The notes below the pieces were generated by a model. It had not been told where the DNA came from. It was given only the letters and a program-made list of their open reading frames with translations, and did no database searches. A stretch of 64,000 bases of DNA from NCBI GenBank assembly GCA_022769125.1, contig JALEKN010000055.1:47323-111322 (forward strand). Direction: 5' to 3'. Made by a program: the position numbers and the translations under genes. Source of the DNA: Agathobacter sp. Lineage in GTDB: Bacteria > Bacillota > Clostridia > Lachnospirales > Lachnospiraceae. Numbering within the stretch: position 1 is the first letter of the stretch; the number at the start of each line of letters is the position of its first letter. Shown piece after piece: positions 34,900-43,143 of the stretch.

Positions 34900-35184
34900 C
34901 TATTTGTTTTTCTTTTTTAGATTGTTTATCAGACTGTATACGATCTGCATATCCTCCGGAATTAGTCCGTCGAGAGGAATGGAGGCGCTGGCATCCATTT
35001 CTAAAAGATAGTCAGTGGAAACGGAAAATATCTTAGCCAAGTCGATGATATATTGCGTTGACGGAACGGAGATACCCATTTCCCAAGCGTTCACACTTGA
35101 ACGGGTAATCCCTAATCTCCGGGCTAATTCTGCCTGCGTATATCCACTTTCTTCCCTTAAAAACTTAATTCTATCTGCAATCAT
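34900..35184 (-). CDS. small XRE-family regulator
   Basis: 94 residues. The helix-turn-helix is clear (REESGYTQAELARRLGITRS then SSVNAWEMGISVPS), and a short C-terminal tail with lysines follows. It is divergent from the secreted FN3-type protein gene, with about 125 bp between the starts, so it could control that gene or itself. Confidence 0.88.
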   Translation of the reverse strand: MIADRIKFLREESGYTQAELARRLGITRSSVNAWEMGISVPSTQYIIDLAKIFSVSTDYLLEMDASASIPLDGLIPEDMQIVYSLINNLKKKNK

Positions 35185-35253
35185 GTGTTCACCTCTTCTG
35201 AATTAGTCTAAGTGATTGCATATAATACTGCATTATCAAAATGATGTTTTAAA

Positions 35254-35282
35254 TTGGCAATGACAGAATATGATGCTAGAAT
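35254..35282 (+). promoter_or_regulatory. sigma-A-type promoter for the FN3 protein gene
   Basis: TTGGCA (35254-35259), 17-bp spacer, TAGAAT (35277-35282), about 28 bp before the ATG at 35311. Confidence 0.5.
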
Positions 35283-35310
35283 GAGAAAAAAACAAAAGGA
35301 GGAAAGTTTT

Positions 35311-36081
35311 ATGAAAAAACTAAGGAAAGTTGTACTGCTTCTTTTAACTCTTTGCCTATCTATACCGGTCCATACAGTCAATGTGCAGGCTGCAACAGTT
35401 GAAAAGACAAGCATTATGTCTGCAAAGCAGGTAGGGAAAAAATCCGCCCAGCTTGTGTGGAACGAGGTTGACGGTGCTAAGGGCTATGAGGTTGCATACC
35501 GGGTAGCGGGCGGAAAGTGGACAACGAAATCTACCACTAAGAACTATATTACGATTTCAAAATTGAAAGTAAACAAAACCTATCAGTTTAAGGTACGCGC
35601 TTACAAAAATGTAAATAAGTCTGTAAGGTACGGAAAATATTCTGTGCCAAAGAAGGTTAAGATCAATAAGTATGTATATCTTGGCAATCTATATGAGCCG
35701 TATAATAGCTCCTATTATGAGCCATATATCAATGGCAATTTTATCATGATGGATGGTAAAAAGCGGTTAAATGGATTTACTTTGGGACAGGATTATTCAG
35801 GAGTAGAGAAGAAAGCAGATTTCAATATTGAGGGAAAATATTCTAAAGTTACATTTAAGGTTGGAAAGGTGGATGGAGCACATAATTCACCATACGATGG
35901 GGATTTTGACGTAAATGTTTATGCAGATGGAATTTTAGTGGATACGATCGTGGTTCAGGTAGATGCCCTTCCGCAGAGTGTCAGCATCAATCTGGATCAT
36001 ACGGAACGACTGACATTTGAAGTAGAAGAAGGAGCATGTACAGTAGTAGGTTTTTCTGATATAAAATTGTATTTCCGTTAA
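35311..36081 (+). CDS. secreted protein with fibronectin type III-like and C-terminal beta domain
   Basis: 256 residues. A Sec signal peptide (KKLRKVVLLLLTLCLSIPVH, cleavage probably after VQA) is followed by an FN3-like domain at about residues 35-120 (SAQLVWNEVDGAKGYEVAYR). The C-terminal 130 residues (SYYEPYINGNFIMMDGKKRL, then a beta-rich run with YADGILVDTIVVQVDALPQS) resemble NPCBM/CBM-like sugar-binding folds; no enzyme domain is seen. Start ATG 35311 follows AAAGGAGG. Probably extracellular or wall-associated. There is no sorting motif at the C-terminus. Confidence 0.8.
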   Translation: MKKLRKVVLLLLTLCLSIPVHTVNVQAATVEKTSIMSAKQVGKKSAQLVWNEVDGAKGYEVAYRVAGGKWTTKSTTKNYITISKLKVNKTYQFKVRAYKNVNKSVRYGKYSVPKKVKINKYVYLGNLYEPYNSSYYEPYINGNFIMMDGKKRLNGFTLGQDYSGVEKKADFNIEGKYSKVTFKVGKVDGAHNSPYDGDFDVNVYADGILVDTIVVQVDALPQSVSINLDHTERLTFEVEEGACTVVGFSDIKLYFR

Positions 36082-36101
36082 TAATATTTTGATGACATGT
36101 A

Positions 36102-36133
36102 GAAAGGCAGATTTCTTCGGAAATCTGCCTTTC
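36102..36133 (+). terminator. terminator after the FN3 protein gene
   Basis: Perfect 14-bp stem (36102-36115 with 36120-36133) capped by a TTCG tetraloop; followed by TTGACA rather than a long T-tract. Confidence 0.8.
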
Positions 36134-36309
36134 TTGACATTGACAAAAGTAATTATTTAATGTACTCTATATACACAAGACTCAATTCAATCAAGCTTGG
36201 TGTAACCAGTTTGACAAATCTATGAGAGCGTGGGAGATCATACGCTACAATACCATGAGTTTTTAGCTGAATATGGAAAGCCAAGGATAACGTGTACATT
36301 CTGTTTTGA

Positions 36310-36337
36310 TTGTAAAAATGGTTTGTTATGGTATACT
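36310..36337 (+). promoter_or_regulatory. possible promoter for the Rpn-type gene
   Basis: TTGTAA (36310-36315), 16-bp spacer, TATACT (36332-36337), just before GAGAGGAAAG and the start codons at 36351/36357. The rest of the gap 36134-36309 holds no recognisable gene. Confidence 0.45.
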
Positions 36338-36350
36338 AAAGAGAGGAAAG

Positions 36351-37157
36351 ATGTGTATGGGGAAGTATAGGGGATTTACTTTCGAGGAGAAGCAGGAAAG
36401 AGTTCGGGATTTCCGGCCAATCGATGATGCTTTTTTTGAAGTGCTGGCAGATGATATTGGCTTTTGCCAAGAAATGTTACGGATTTTGTTGGATGATGAA
36501 ACACTTATTGTAGACGAAGTAATCGTGCAGAGCAGTACAAAAAACATATATGGGAGATCAGTGCGACTAGACGCTTTATGTTCTCTGAAAAATCGTGGAA
36601 AGTGCAATGTTGAAGTACAGCGTTCTGATTCAGACGATCATTTGCGCAGAGTGAGATTTAATGCATCTAGTATTACGGTTCGGGATTCAGAAACCAAGCA
36701 GAAATTTAAAGAGACGGAAGATGTTATTGTAGTATATATATCACAGTTTGATATTTTTAAGGGAAATCGGGCAATCTATCATGTCGACAGCGTAATAAGG
36801 GAGACTGGAGAAGCTGTTGCAGATGGACTAGAGCGCGTGTTTGTAAATACACAGGTTAAGGATAATACAACAATTTCGGAGTATTTGGACTGTTTTTTGC
36901 GGAAAGAAGTAAACAACTGTAAGTTTCCGGAATTTACAAAGCGTATGAATTATTTGAAGCATCAGGAGGGAGGTCTTCAGACAGTGTGTGAAGTGATGGA
37001 GCGATATGAGAAAAAAGCAGTTGCGGAGGCGAATGTCAAAGCAATCAAAAAGATGATCAGCGAGTATCATGCGACAAGGGAAAGTATTCTTGAGGACTAC
37101 ACTGAAGAAGAATATAGCCTGGCATTAAATGAGTTAGCAGAAGAAAAAAATAATTAG
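36351..37157 (+). CDS. Rpn/PDDEXK-family putative transposase-like nuclease
   Basis: About 268 residues. The N-terminal block KYRGFTFEEKQERVRDFRPI then DDAFFEVLADD, and the nuclease core GRSVRLDALCSLKNRGKCNVEVQ (shorter part: SVRLDALCSL and NVEVQ) fit the Rpn (YhgA-like, PD-(D/E)XK) family, which contains D-x(n)-E-x-Q catalytic residues. The C-terminal part is a long helical region (EKKAVAEANVKAIKKMISEY). Members promote recA-independent recombination in E. coli; in Lachnospiraceae they occur in many divergent copies and are often annotated transposases. Start is ATG 36351 or 36357. Flanked by hairpins on both sides, so it is a self-contained unit. Confidence 0.82.
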   Translation: MCMGKYRGFTFEEKQERVRDFRPIDDAFFEVLADDIGFCQEMLRILLDDETLIVDEVIVQSSTKNIYGRSVRLDALCSLKNRGKCNVEVQRSDSDDHLRRVRFNASSITVRDSETKQKFKETEDVIVVYISQFDIFKGNRAIYHVDSVIRETGEAVADGLERVFVNTQVKDNTTISEYLDCFLRKEVNNCKFPEFTKRMNYLKHQEGGLQTVCEVMERYEKKAVAEANVKAIKKMISEYHATRESILEDYTEEEYSLALNELAEEKNN

Positions 37158-37161
37158 GAAA

Positions 37162-37190
37162 GCGGCAGATTCCAAAAGAATCTGCCGTTT
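37162..37190 (+). terminator. terminator after the Rpn-type gene
   Basis: CGGCAGATTC (37162-37171) pairs with GAATCTGCCG (37177-37186), CAAAA loop, then TTTT. Its stem shares a GGCAGATT core with the terminator at 36102. Confidence 0.8.
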
Positions 37191-37205
37191 TGCTCTGTAA
37201 ATATA

Positions 37206-38273
37206 CTATTTTTTGATATACGCCTCAAATCCATCGGAGTAGACCTTGCTTCCGTCGGCAAGAATCCACATCGCCTCAGTGTCGGAGAGGGAGGAGACAA
37301 GTGCCTGCCCTTCATCGAGTGTCATGTTAAACAGCGCGGTGGAGAGGGCATCCCCGATGCCGGCATCCGTGTTTAAGACGGAGACGGACAGGTAATCATC
37401 CTCCGGGAACAGCGTGTCCGGGTTGATGATGTGATGGTATTTCTTGTCGCCTACATAGTAGAAACGCTGGTAGGAGCCGCTGGTGGCGAGCGCAAGGTCG
37501 GTGATGGACAGAACCTCGGAATAGCTCTCTTCGGAAGAAAGATCCGGGTTCTGCACAGCGACCGTCCACTTGCTGCCGTCCGGCTTAAGTCCGATGGAGC
37601 GCACATTTCCACCAACATTGAGGGAGTAGTGATCCACACCCATAGCGATTAGATCCTGCACGATGCGCTCGATGGCGTAGCCCTTTGCAAAAGCGCCGAC
37701 ATCACACTTGAGCAACGGATCTGCGTAGTAGATGGTAGATGCCTCCTCATCGATGATGATGTCATCAATGTTGCAGTGCTCGGATGCTTCCGTAAGCTCC
37801 TCCATGGAAGGAACAGATGCGAGGGAGGGGTCGAAGCTTGCCTCCTCGCGATGGTCGTGCCAGATGGAGAAAACTGCGCCCATCGCGAAATCGGTCTTGC
37901 CGTTTGTGAGAGTGTAGATTTCCTTTCCGAGCTTGAAAAGCTTGATCATATCCTCGTCCACAACGACCGGAGCTGTGCCGGCATCACGGTTGACGACATA
38001 AAGGCTGGTGATATCGGAAAGAGAATTGTAATTATCGTAAAGGCTGTCATAGCGGGCAAGTTCTTTTTCAATATAACTGCACACCTCGTTAAAGTGTGCC
38101 TCATCTTCATCGTACCCGACAACCGTTGTTGCCGTATCAAAATAGTCAAATATTACCTGAGTCCGTTTGGTTGAATCTGTGTCTGCTGATCCTGCAGAGT
38201 TGTTCTGGCAACCGCAGCAAAAGAGCGCGGTACATAGGATAAGAAGTAAAAACGTATGTTTTTTTGCTGTCAT
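37206..38273 (-). CDS. apbE: ApbE-family FAD:protein FMN transferase lipoprotein
   Basis: 355 residues from ATG at 38273 (ribosome site GAGG; three more codons upstream are possible). A lipoprotein signal with CCGCQNN gives the lipidated cysteine. The ApbE fold is shown by the segment FDYFDTATTVVGY, the KGYAIERIVQD helix, LNVGGNVRSIG and the C-terminal TDAGIGDALSTALFNM region that binds FAD/metal. It covalently attaches FMN to threonine in flavoproteins such as RnfG, RnfD and NqrC-like domains outside the membrane. It faces the rnf operon with a two-repeat lipoprotein between, a common arrangement in flavin-based electron-transfer loci. Confidence 0.9.
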   Translation of the reverse strand: MTAKKHTFLLLILCTALFCCGCQNNSAGSADTDSTKRTQVIFDYFDTATTVVGYDEDEAHFNEVCSYIEKELARYDSLYDNYNSLSDITSLYVVNRDAGTAPVVVDEDMIKLFKLGKEIYTLTNGKTDFAMGAVFSIWHDHREEASFDPSLASVPSMEELTEASEHCNIDDIIIDEEASTIYYADPLLKCDVGAFAKGYAIERIVQDLIAMGVDHYSLNVGGNVRSIGLKPDGSKWTVAVQNPDLSSEESYSEVLSITDLALATSGSYQRFYYVGDKKYHHIINPDTLFPEDDYLSVSVLNTDAGIGDALSTALFNMTLDEGQALVSSLSDTEAMWILADGSKVYSDGFEAYIKK

Positions 38274-38292
38274 AGATAACCTCATAATAATC

Positions 38293-38322
38293 AAAAAATG
38301 GGAGGACGATATGCGTCCTCCC
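38293..38322 (-). terminator. minus-strand terminator of the two-repeat lipoprotein gene
   Basis: GGGAGGACG (38300-38308) pairs with CGTCCTCCC (38314-38322); on the minus strand a run of six T (38293-38298) follows. It lies between the lipoprotein gene and apbE. Confidence 0.85.
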
Positions 38323-38343
38323 CAAAATGCTTGTTACGAAAAA

Positions 38344-39366
38344 TTATTTTGCGTTAGCGATTGCCTTTGCAACAGCTTCCTGGAATGTGTCGATAGCGAT
38401 GGTGCAGGATGCAACAAGATCAGCATCAGCGTCAGTTGCTACAGCATTTCCCTCTTCGTTAACAGTTGTTGCGATTCCGGTAACGCCAGCAGAATCCTTA
38501 CCTACGATATAGTTCTCGAATGCGGTGGTCTCTTCATACCACTCACCAACAGAACCGCCATAGGTAACCATGTTGTAATTCTCTTTTAAGTATTTCTTGG
38601 TGTCTGTAAAGTCGAATGCAGTTTCTTCACCAGCGGTGTTGAAAGAAATCTTTGGCTGGATTGCATCGATAAGGTCAGCAAGGATCTTGCCGTTCTCATC
38701 AACTGCAACTGCAGCAAAGTGTGAGTACATGTTAGCAGCACCGTCAGCATCTGCGGTAGCAGAAACAGAAGAAGCATCAACCTCGGTAATAACGCCAAGA
38801 CCTAACTTGAAGGACTTTGCAGAGAACTCTTTTGCATACTCATCATTGCAAGCCTTTACGATAGCTTCCTGGAAAGCAGAGATATCCATAGTACATCCTG
38901 CAAGGATAGCTTCATCTGCTGCAACATTGTGTCCCTCTTCGTTTACGGTTGTAGCAAGAGAAGCTACTTCGTCAGCGGTCTTTCCTACAACCTGCTGTGC
39001 AAAGAAGTCAGCCTGCTCGTTCCACTCAGCGATTGCTCCGCCGTATGCAACCATTCCGTAATCAGAACCCTTTTCCTGCTTAGAACGAAGATCAACGCTT
39101 GCTACATCGCCAAGAGTTCCCTCTTCATCGCTAAGCTTTGTCTGTGCTACATCGAGAGAGCAGGATACGATCTTGCCGTCAGCATCGGTAACAACAGCTG
39201 CAACAGTTGCGTCAACCTGTGCGTTGCCGGTAGAAGTAGAGTCGCTTACGACAATACCCATACCTAATTTGTTTGTGGTGGATGCAGAAGAACCACATCC
39301 AGCGAGAGAAGCTACTGATGCGAGCATAGTAGCTGCAAGAAGAACAGATAAAATTTTCTTTCTCAT
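38344..39366 (-). CDS. lipoprotein with two tandem repeat domains, possibly flavin-related
   Basis: 340 residues: lipobox ASLAGCGSS then two copies of a domain of about 150 residues (about 33-180 and 190-340). The repeats share LGxGI/V near their starts, the YGG(A/S)xxEW core and an almost identical ending ATTVNEEG then AFQEAV/TFQEAV. The ending resembles the xSGATxT FMN-attachment region of flavin-binding domains but has an extra residue (TGIATT, ASLATT), so covalent FMN is uncertain. Divergent from rnfC with its own strong promoter (39428-39456) and followed by apbE. Its high-quality promoter suggests an abundant surface protein. PplA-like electron-transfer lipoproteins are the closest analogy; no function is proven. 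Confidence 0.72.
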   Translation of the reverse strand: MRKKILSVLLAATMLASVASLAGCGSSASTTNKLGMGIVVSDSTSTGNAQVDATVAAVVTDADGKIVSCSLDVAQTKLSDEEGTLGDVASVDLRSKQEKGSDYGMVAYGGAIAEWNEQADFFAQQVVGKTADEVASLATTVNEEGHNVAADEAILAGCTMDISAFQEAIVKACNDEYAKEFSAKSFKLGLGVITEVDASSVSATADADGAANMYSHFAAVAVDENGKILADLIDAIQPKISFNTAGEETAFDFTDTKKYLKENYNMVTYGGSVGEWYEETTAFENYIVGKDSAGVTGIATTVNEEGNAVATDADADLVASCTIAIDTFQEAVAKAIANAK

Positions 39367-39427
39367 AATCTTTTTCCTTCCTTAGAATATAAATTATTGT
39401 TTGTCCCACATAGGGGCACTATTTGTT

Positions 39428-39456
39428 AGTATATAGAAAAACAAAAAAACTGTCAA
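39428..39456 (-). promoter_or_regulatory. sigma-A promoter for the two-repeat lipoprotein (minus strand)
   Basis: On the minus strand TTGACA (39451-39456), 17-bp spacer, TATACT (39428-39433). Near-consensus. Confidence 0.75.
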
Positions 39457-39530
39457 TAATAAAAAGTCCGGAATTAGGGGATATGGGAACGATGTACTAA
39501 AATATGTACATTTTGGAAAAACCGAATCTG

Positions 39531-39559
39531 TTGACTTCGTTTCTTTCGGAGAATATAAT
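39531..39559 (+). promoter_or_regulatory. sigma-A promoter for the rnf operon
   Basis: TTGACT (39531-39536), 17-bp spacer, TATAAT (39554-39559). Followed by an 8-bp inverted repeat (39573-39580/39594-39601) in the leader that could be a regulator site. Confidence 0.75.
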
Positions 39560-39628
39560 TATGATAATATTCATCAATAACTTTTTTGTGAAATTATTGA
39601 TGTCAAAACTATACAGGAGGTAATTATC

Positions 39629-40963
39629 ATGCCTTTTTTCAAGATGAGCGGAGTACATGCTCCACATATGAAGAACACGGCAGAGATGGAACCGGTGCGT
39701 ATGCCTGTGCCTGCAAGCGTAGTTATTCCTATGAATATGCATATCGGTGCACCAGCGAAGCCAATTGTTAAGGCAGGGGATATCGTTAGTGTCGGACAAC
39801 AGATTGGAGAACCGGGCGGTTTCGTATCTGTTCCAGTCTATGCTTCGGTATCAGGAAAAGTCACAAAGGTAGATAAGGTGACAGGTGCAAACGGTGCAAG
39901 TGCCGATGCGGTTTACATCGAATCGGATGGTGAGATGAGACCATTTGAGGAACTCAAAGCGCCAACAATCAATGATTTTGATTCATTTATTGCCGCAGTA
40001 AAAAACAGCGGTGTTGTCGGACTTGGCGGAGCGGGATTCCCAACAGCCGTCAAGCTTGGTGTCAAGGACCTTTCACAGATTGAGGAGGTCTTATTAAACG
40101 GAGCAGAGTGTGAGCCGTTTATTACCAGTGATACACGTACCATGATCGATCGCACAAAGGATCTGACAGAGGGCATTGCTCTTTTGGAGAAATACCTTGG
40201 CGTGAAGAAGATCATCATCGGTATCGAAAATAATAAGCCTGAGGCAATCGCAAAGATGCAGGAGATTGCTGCTGCGGATGCCGCGGTTACGGTAAAGGTT
40301 CTCCCGAGCGTATTCCCACAGGGCGGTGAGAAGGTTCTTATTTATAAGTTGACCGGAAAAGTTGTTCCGGAAGGAAAACTTCCACTTGATGTCGGATGTA
40401 TCGTTCTTAATGTGACAACACTTGCGACAATTGCTGCCTATGTGCGCACAGGTATGCCACTTGTTGAGAAGTGCGTTACCGTGGATGGCTCTGCTGTTGC
40501 AAGCCCGAAGAACGTAATTGTTCCGATCGGTACATTATATAAGGATGTTTTTGAATTCGCAGGTGGATTTAAGGAAGAGCCAAAGAAGGTGCTTGCAGGT
40601 GGTCCTATGATGGGAATTGCAATGCCAAATCTTGAGCAGCCGGTACTTAGCAACTGCAATGCAATCCTGGCATTTAATGCAAAAGATGCTGCAAGACCGG
40701 AGGAGAGTCCATGTATCCGTTGCGGCAACTGTGTCAACCATTGTCCGCTCGGGCTTAATCCGATCGCATTTGCGCAGGCGTTAAATGCAAAGGATTATGA
40801 TGAATTGGCACGTTTAAAGGTAAATCTTTGCATGGAATGTGGCTGCTGTGCATTCAGCTGCCCGGCTAAGAGAAATATTGTTGCCCGCAATAAGCTGGCA
40901 AAGGCACAGCTTCGCGTATACCAGCAGAAGCAGGCCGCAAAAGAGAAAGAAAAGGAGGCTTAA
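39629..40963 (+). CDS. rnfC: Rnf complex subunit RnfC
   Basis: Peripheral NADH/FMN/Fe-S subunit of the ferredoxin:NAD+ oxidoreductase that pumps Na+ or H+. 444 residues. Residues for FMN and NADH binding lie in GVVGLGGAGFPTAVKL and NGAECEPFITSD; the C-terminal two [4Fe-4S] motifs are CIRCGNCVNHCPLG and CMECGCCAFSCPAK. It starts the operon rnfCDGEAB after AGGAGG at 39617-39622, following the strong promoter at 39531. Confidence 0.96.
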   Translation: MPFFKMSGVHAPHMKNTAEMEPVRMPVPASVVIPMNMHIGAPAKPIVKAGDIVSVGQQIGEPGGFVSVPVYASVSGKVTKVDKVTGANGASADAVYIESDGEMRPFEELKAPTINDFDSFIAAVKNSGVVGLGGAGFPTAVKLGVKDLSQIEEVLLNGAECEPFITSDTRTMIDRTKDLTEGIALLEKYLGVKKIIIGIENNKPEAIAKMQEIAAADAAVTVKVLPSVFPQGGEKVLIYKLTGKVVPEGKLPLDVGCIVLNVTTLATIAAYVRTGMPLVEKCVTVDGSAVASPKNVIVPIGTLYKDVFEFAGGFKEEPKKVLAGGPMMGIAMPNLEQPVLSNCNAILAFNAKDAARPEESPCIRCGNCVNHCPLGLNPIAFAQALNAKDYDELARLKVNLCMECGCCAFSCPAKRNIVARNKLAKAQLRVYQQKQAAKEKEKEA

Positions 40964-40968
40964 TAAAA

Positions 40969-41904
40969 ATGGAAGAGAATCTTATTGTATCCGTTTCGCC
41001 TCATGTATTTGCAAAACGTACTACAAAGAGCATTATGCTTGATGTGATCATCGCACTTGTTCCGGCAGCAATTGCAGGTGTAATTCTTTTCGGACCGAGG
41101 AGTATTGCGGTTATTGCAGCTTGCGTGATCAGCTGTGTGGGATTTGAGGCATTATTCAATGTAATTGTTAAGAAAAAACAGACAATCGGGGATTTATCTG
41201 CTGTTGTAACAGGACTTCTTCTCGCACTTAATCTTCCGGTTTCCATTCCAATCTGGCAGGCAGTAGTAGGCTCTTTCGCAGCAATCATTGTTGTCAAGAA
41301 CCTGTTTGGAGGACTTGGATTCAACTTCGCAAACCCTGCAATTACCGGACGTATTATCATGTTGATCGCCTTTACCGGAACGATGACTGCAGCTGCAATG
41401 CCATCTGTGGTAGATACTGTGGCATCTGCAACACCGCTTGCACAGCTTGCAGCAAAGGAAGACGTTGGTGTATCTATGCTTGATATGTTTCTTGGTGTGC
41501 GTGGAGGGGCACTTGGCGAGACTTGTGCTCTGGCACTACTGATCGGCGGAATTTATCTGATCGTCCGCAAGGTAATTACCTGGCATACGCCGGTTGCTTT
41601 TCTCGGAAGCGTATTTTTACTGTCACTGTTATATACGGGAAGTTTTGAGAATGCGATGTTTTATCTGCTTTCCGGAGGTGTCTTTATCGGGGCATTTTTC
41701 ATGGCAACAGATTATGTTACCACCCCGACAACACATCTTGGACAGTTTGTATTCGGACTTGGATGTGGACTTATTACCTGTTTGATCCGTTTCTGGGGCA
41801 GTTATCCTGAAGGTGTATCATTCTCAATTCTGCTTATGAATATTTTGACTCCATATATTGAGAAGCTTACGATGCACAAGCCGTTTGGAGGTGTCGCAAA
41901 ATGA
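40969..41904 (+). CDS. rnfD: Rnf complex subunit RnfD
   Basis: Integral membrane subunit with covalently bound FMN. 311 residues, about nine hydrophobic helices. The flavinylation segment is in MATDYVTTPTTHLGQFVFGL near the C-terminus (threonine after ATDYVT). It starts 5 bp after rnfC and overlaps rnfG by 4 bp (ATGA), consistent with coupled translation. ApbE for FMN attachment is encoded nearby. Confidence 0.94.
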   Translation: MEENLIVSVSPHVFAKRTTKSIMLDVIIALVPAAIAGVILFGPRSIAVIAACVISCVGFEALFNVIVKKKQTIGDLSAVVTGLLLALNLPVSIPIWQAVVGSFAAIIVVKNLFGGLGFNFANPAITGRIIMLIAFTGTMTAAAMPSVVDTVASATPLAQLAAKEDVGVSMLDMFLGVRGGALGETCALALLIGGIYLIVRKVITWHTPVAFLGSVFLLSLLYTGSFENAMFYLLSGGVFIGAFFMATDYVTTPTTHLGQFVFGLGCGLITCLIRFWGSYPEGVSFSILLMNILTPYIEKLTMHKPFGGVAK

Positions 41905-43142
41905 AATTAAACATAAAGAGTGTAGTTGTACTTACCGTTATCTGTATTGTTGTTTCTGCAATTCTTTCCGTAACCAATTATTATACAGCACCGGTTATTG
42001 AGGAAAACAAGGCAGCAGCAGCAAATGCCTCCCTTACGGTTGTCATGCCGGATGCAGCAGGCTTTGAAGAGGTTGAACTTCCGGCAGATGCACCGACAAC
42101 GGTACAGCATCTGTATAAGGAGACAAGTGGACTTGGATATGTTGTGACTCTTGCAACAACCAGCCAGTATTCTTCCGGAGATATGGGAATTACTGTTGCA
42201 ATCGGAACAGACGGAACCATTACCGGAATCACGCTTACCAGCTATTATGAATCAAAAGATTTTGGCTCTGATTACCCACAGACATATGTTGGAAAAGACT
42301 CTGCGTTAAATGGAATCGATACCTTTGCGGGTGTAACATATTCTTCTACAGCTTTGAAGAATGCAATCACAGATGCATTTAATGTTCTGATTTCCAGCGG
42401 AGCAGTGGCAGAGGGACAAAAGAGCGACGAGCAGCTTGCGGCCGAGGTAATGCCAATTGCACTTCCGGGATGCGCAGATTCTCTTGGCGCAGCGCAGGTT
42501 ACCGAGACTGATGCAAATGGATTCGATGCCGCTTATGTTGCAAACAACGGATGTGGCTATATCGTTATTGCATCTACCGATGCAGGTAAAGTGGTATGTG
42601 CAGTAAATGCATTTGGAGATGTGGCATGTTATGATCTTGAGGGCAATCTGACAGATGGACCTGTTGATGAAATCAAGGCAGCTTTCCCGGTTCTTGCAGA
42701 GACGAATGCGGATGCGAATCTTACCAGTGCGCAGAAGGCAGTCGGAGAGGGCGTAGAGCTTACACCGATTGAATCTGTTCCTGCCTTTGGCTGTGTAACA
42801 GGAGCATATACGGCAGAGATTGATGGACAGACTATGTATGTATTTAATGCAAAACCTTTGGGATATGCGAATGAAGTCATGGAAATGGCAATCGTGCTTG
42901 ATTCAGATGGAAAAATCGTAACATATCGTACAATTTCAGATCTGATTCTTCATGAAGAGTACTATACAACACATGAACTGAAAGATAAGGATGCTTACAA
43001 ACAGCAGTTTATCGGCCTTGATAGCGACACTTATTCCACAGACATTACAGCTGTTTCCGGTGCTACATTCACAGCGAATGCGGTTGACTCTTCTATCAAG
43101 AGCGCGTTTGATGCCTACAAAGCAGTAAAGGGGGCAAACTAA
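41901..43142 (+). CDS. rnfG: Rnf complex subunit RnfG with a duplicated FMN-binding region
   Basis: 413 residues, about twice the usual 180-220 of RnfG. One N-terminal membrane anchor (SVVVLTVICIVVSAILSV) is followed by an extracytoplasmic region with two FMN_bind-like modules. The C-terminal one ends SGATFTANAV (386-395), the standard attachment motif with Thr391 as expected acceptor. The first ends AGVTYSSTAL (143-152), a weaker match whose acceptor would be Ser148. Between them is an insert of about 100 residues. Coupled to rnfD by a 4-bp overlap and to rnfE by a 1-bp gap. Confidence 0.9.
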   Translation: MKLNIKSVVVLTVICIVVSAILSVTNYYTAPVIEENKAAAANASLTVVMPDAAGFEEVELPADAPTTVQHLYKETSGLGYVVTLATTSQYSSGDMGITVAIGTDGTITGITLTSYYESKDFGSDYPQTYVGKDSALNGIDTFAGVTYSSTALKNAITDAFNVLISSGAVAEGQKSDEQLAAEVMPIALPGCADSLGAAQVTETDANGFDAAYVANNGCGYIVIASTDAGKVVCAVNAFGDVACYDLEGNLTDGPVDEIKAAFPVLAETNADANLTSAQKAVGEGVELTPIESVPAFGCVTGAYTAEIDGQTMYVFNAKPLGYANEVMEMAIVLDSDGKIVTYRTISDLILHEEYYTTHELKDKDAYKQQFIGLDSDTYSTDITAVSGATFTANAVDSSIKSAFDAYKAVKGAN

Positions 43143-43143
43143 A

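Noticed and set aside
36218..36371. Open frame of about 50 codons reading into the Rpn-type gene start
   Set aside because: It contains a plausible-looking cysteine-bearing stretch but has no start codon or ribosome site; could be a gene remnant but is not supportable.
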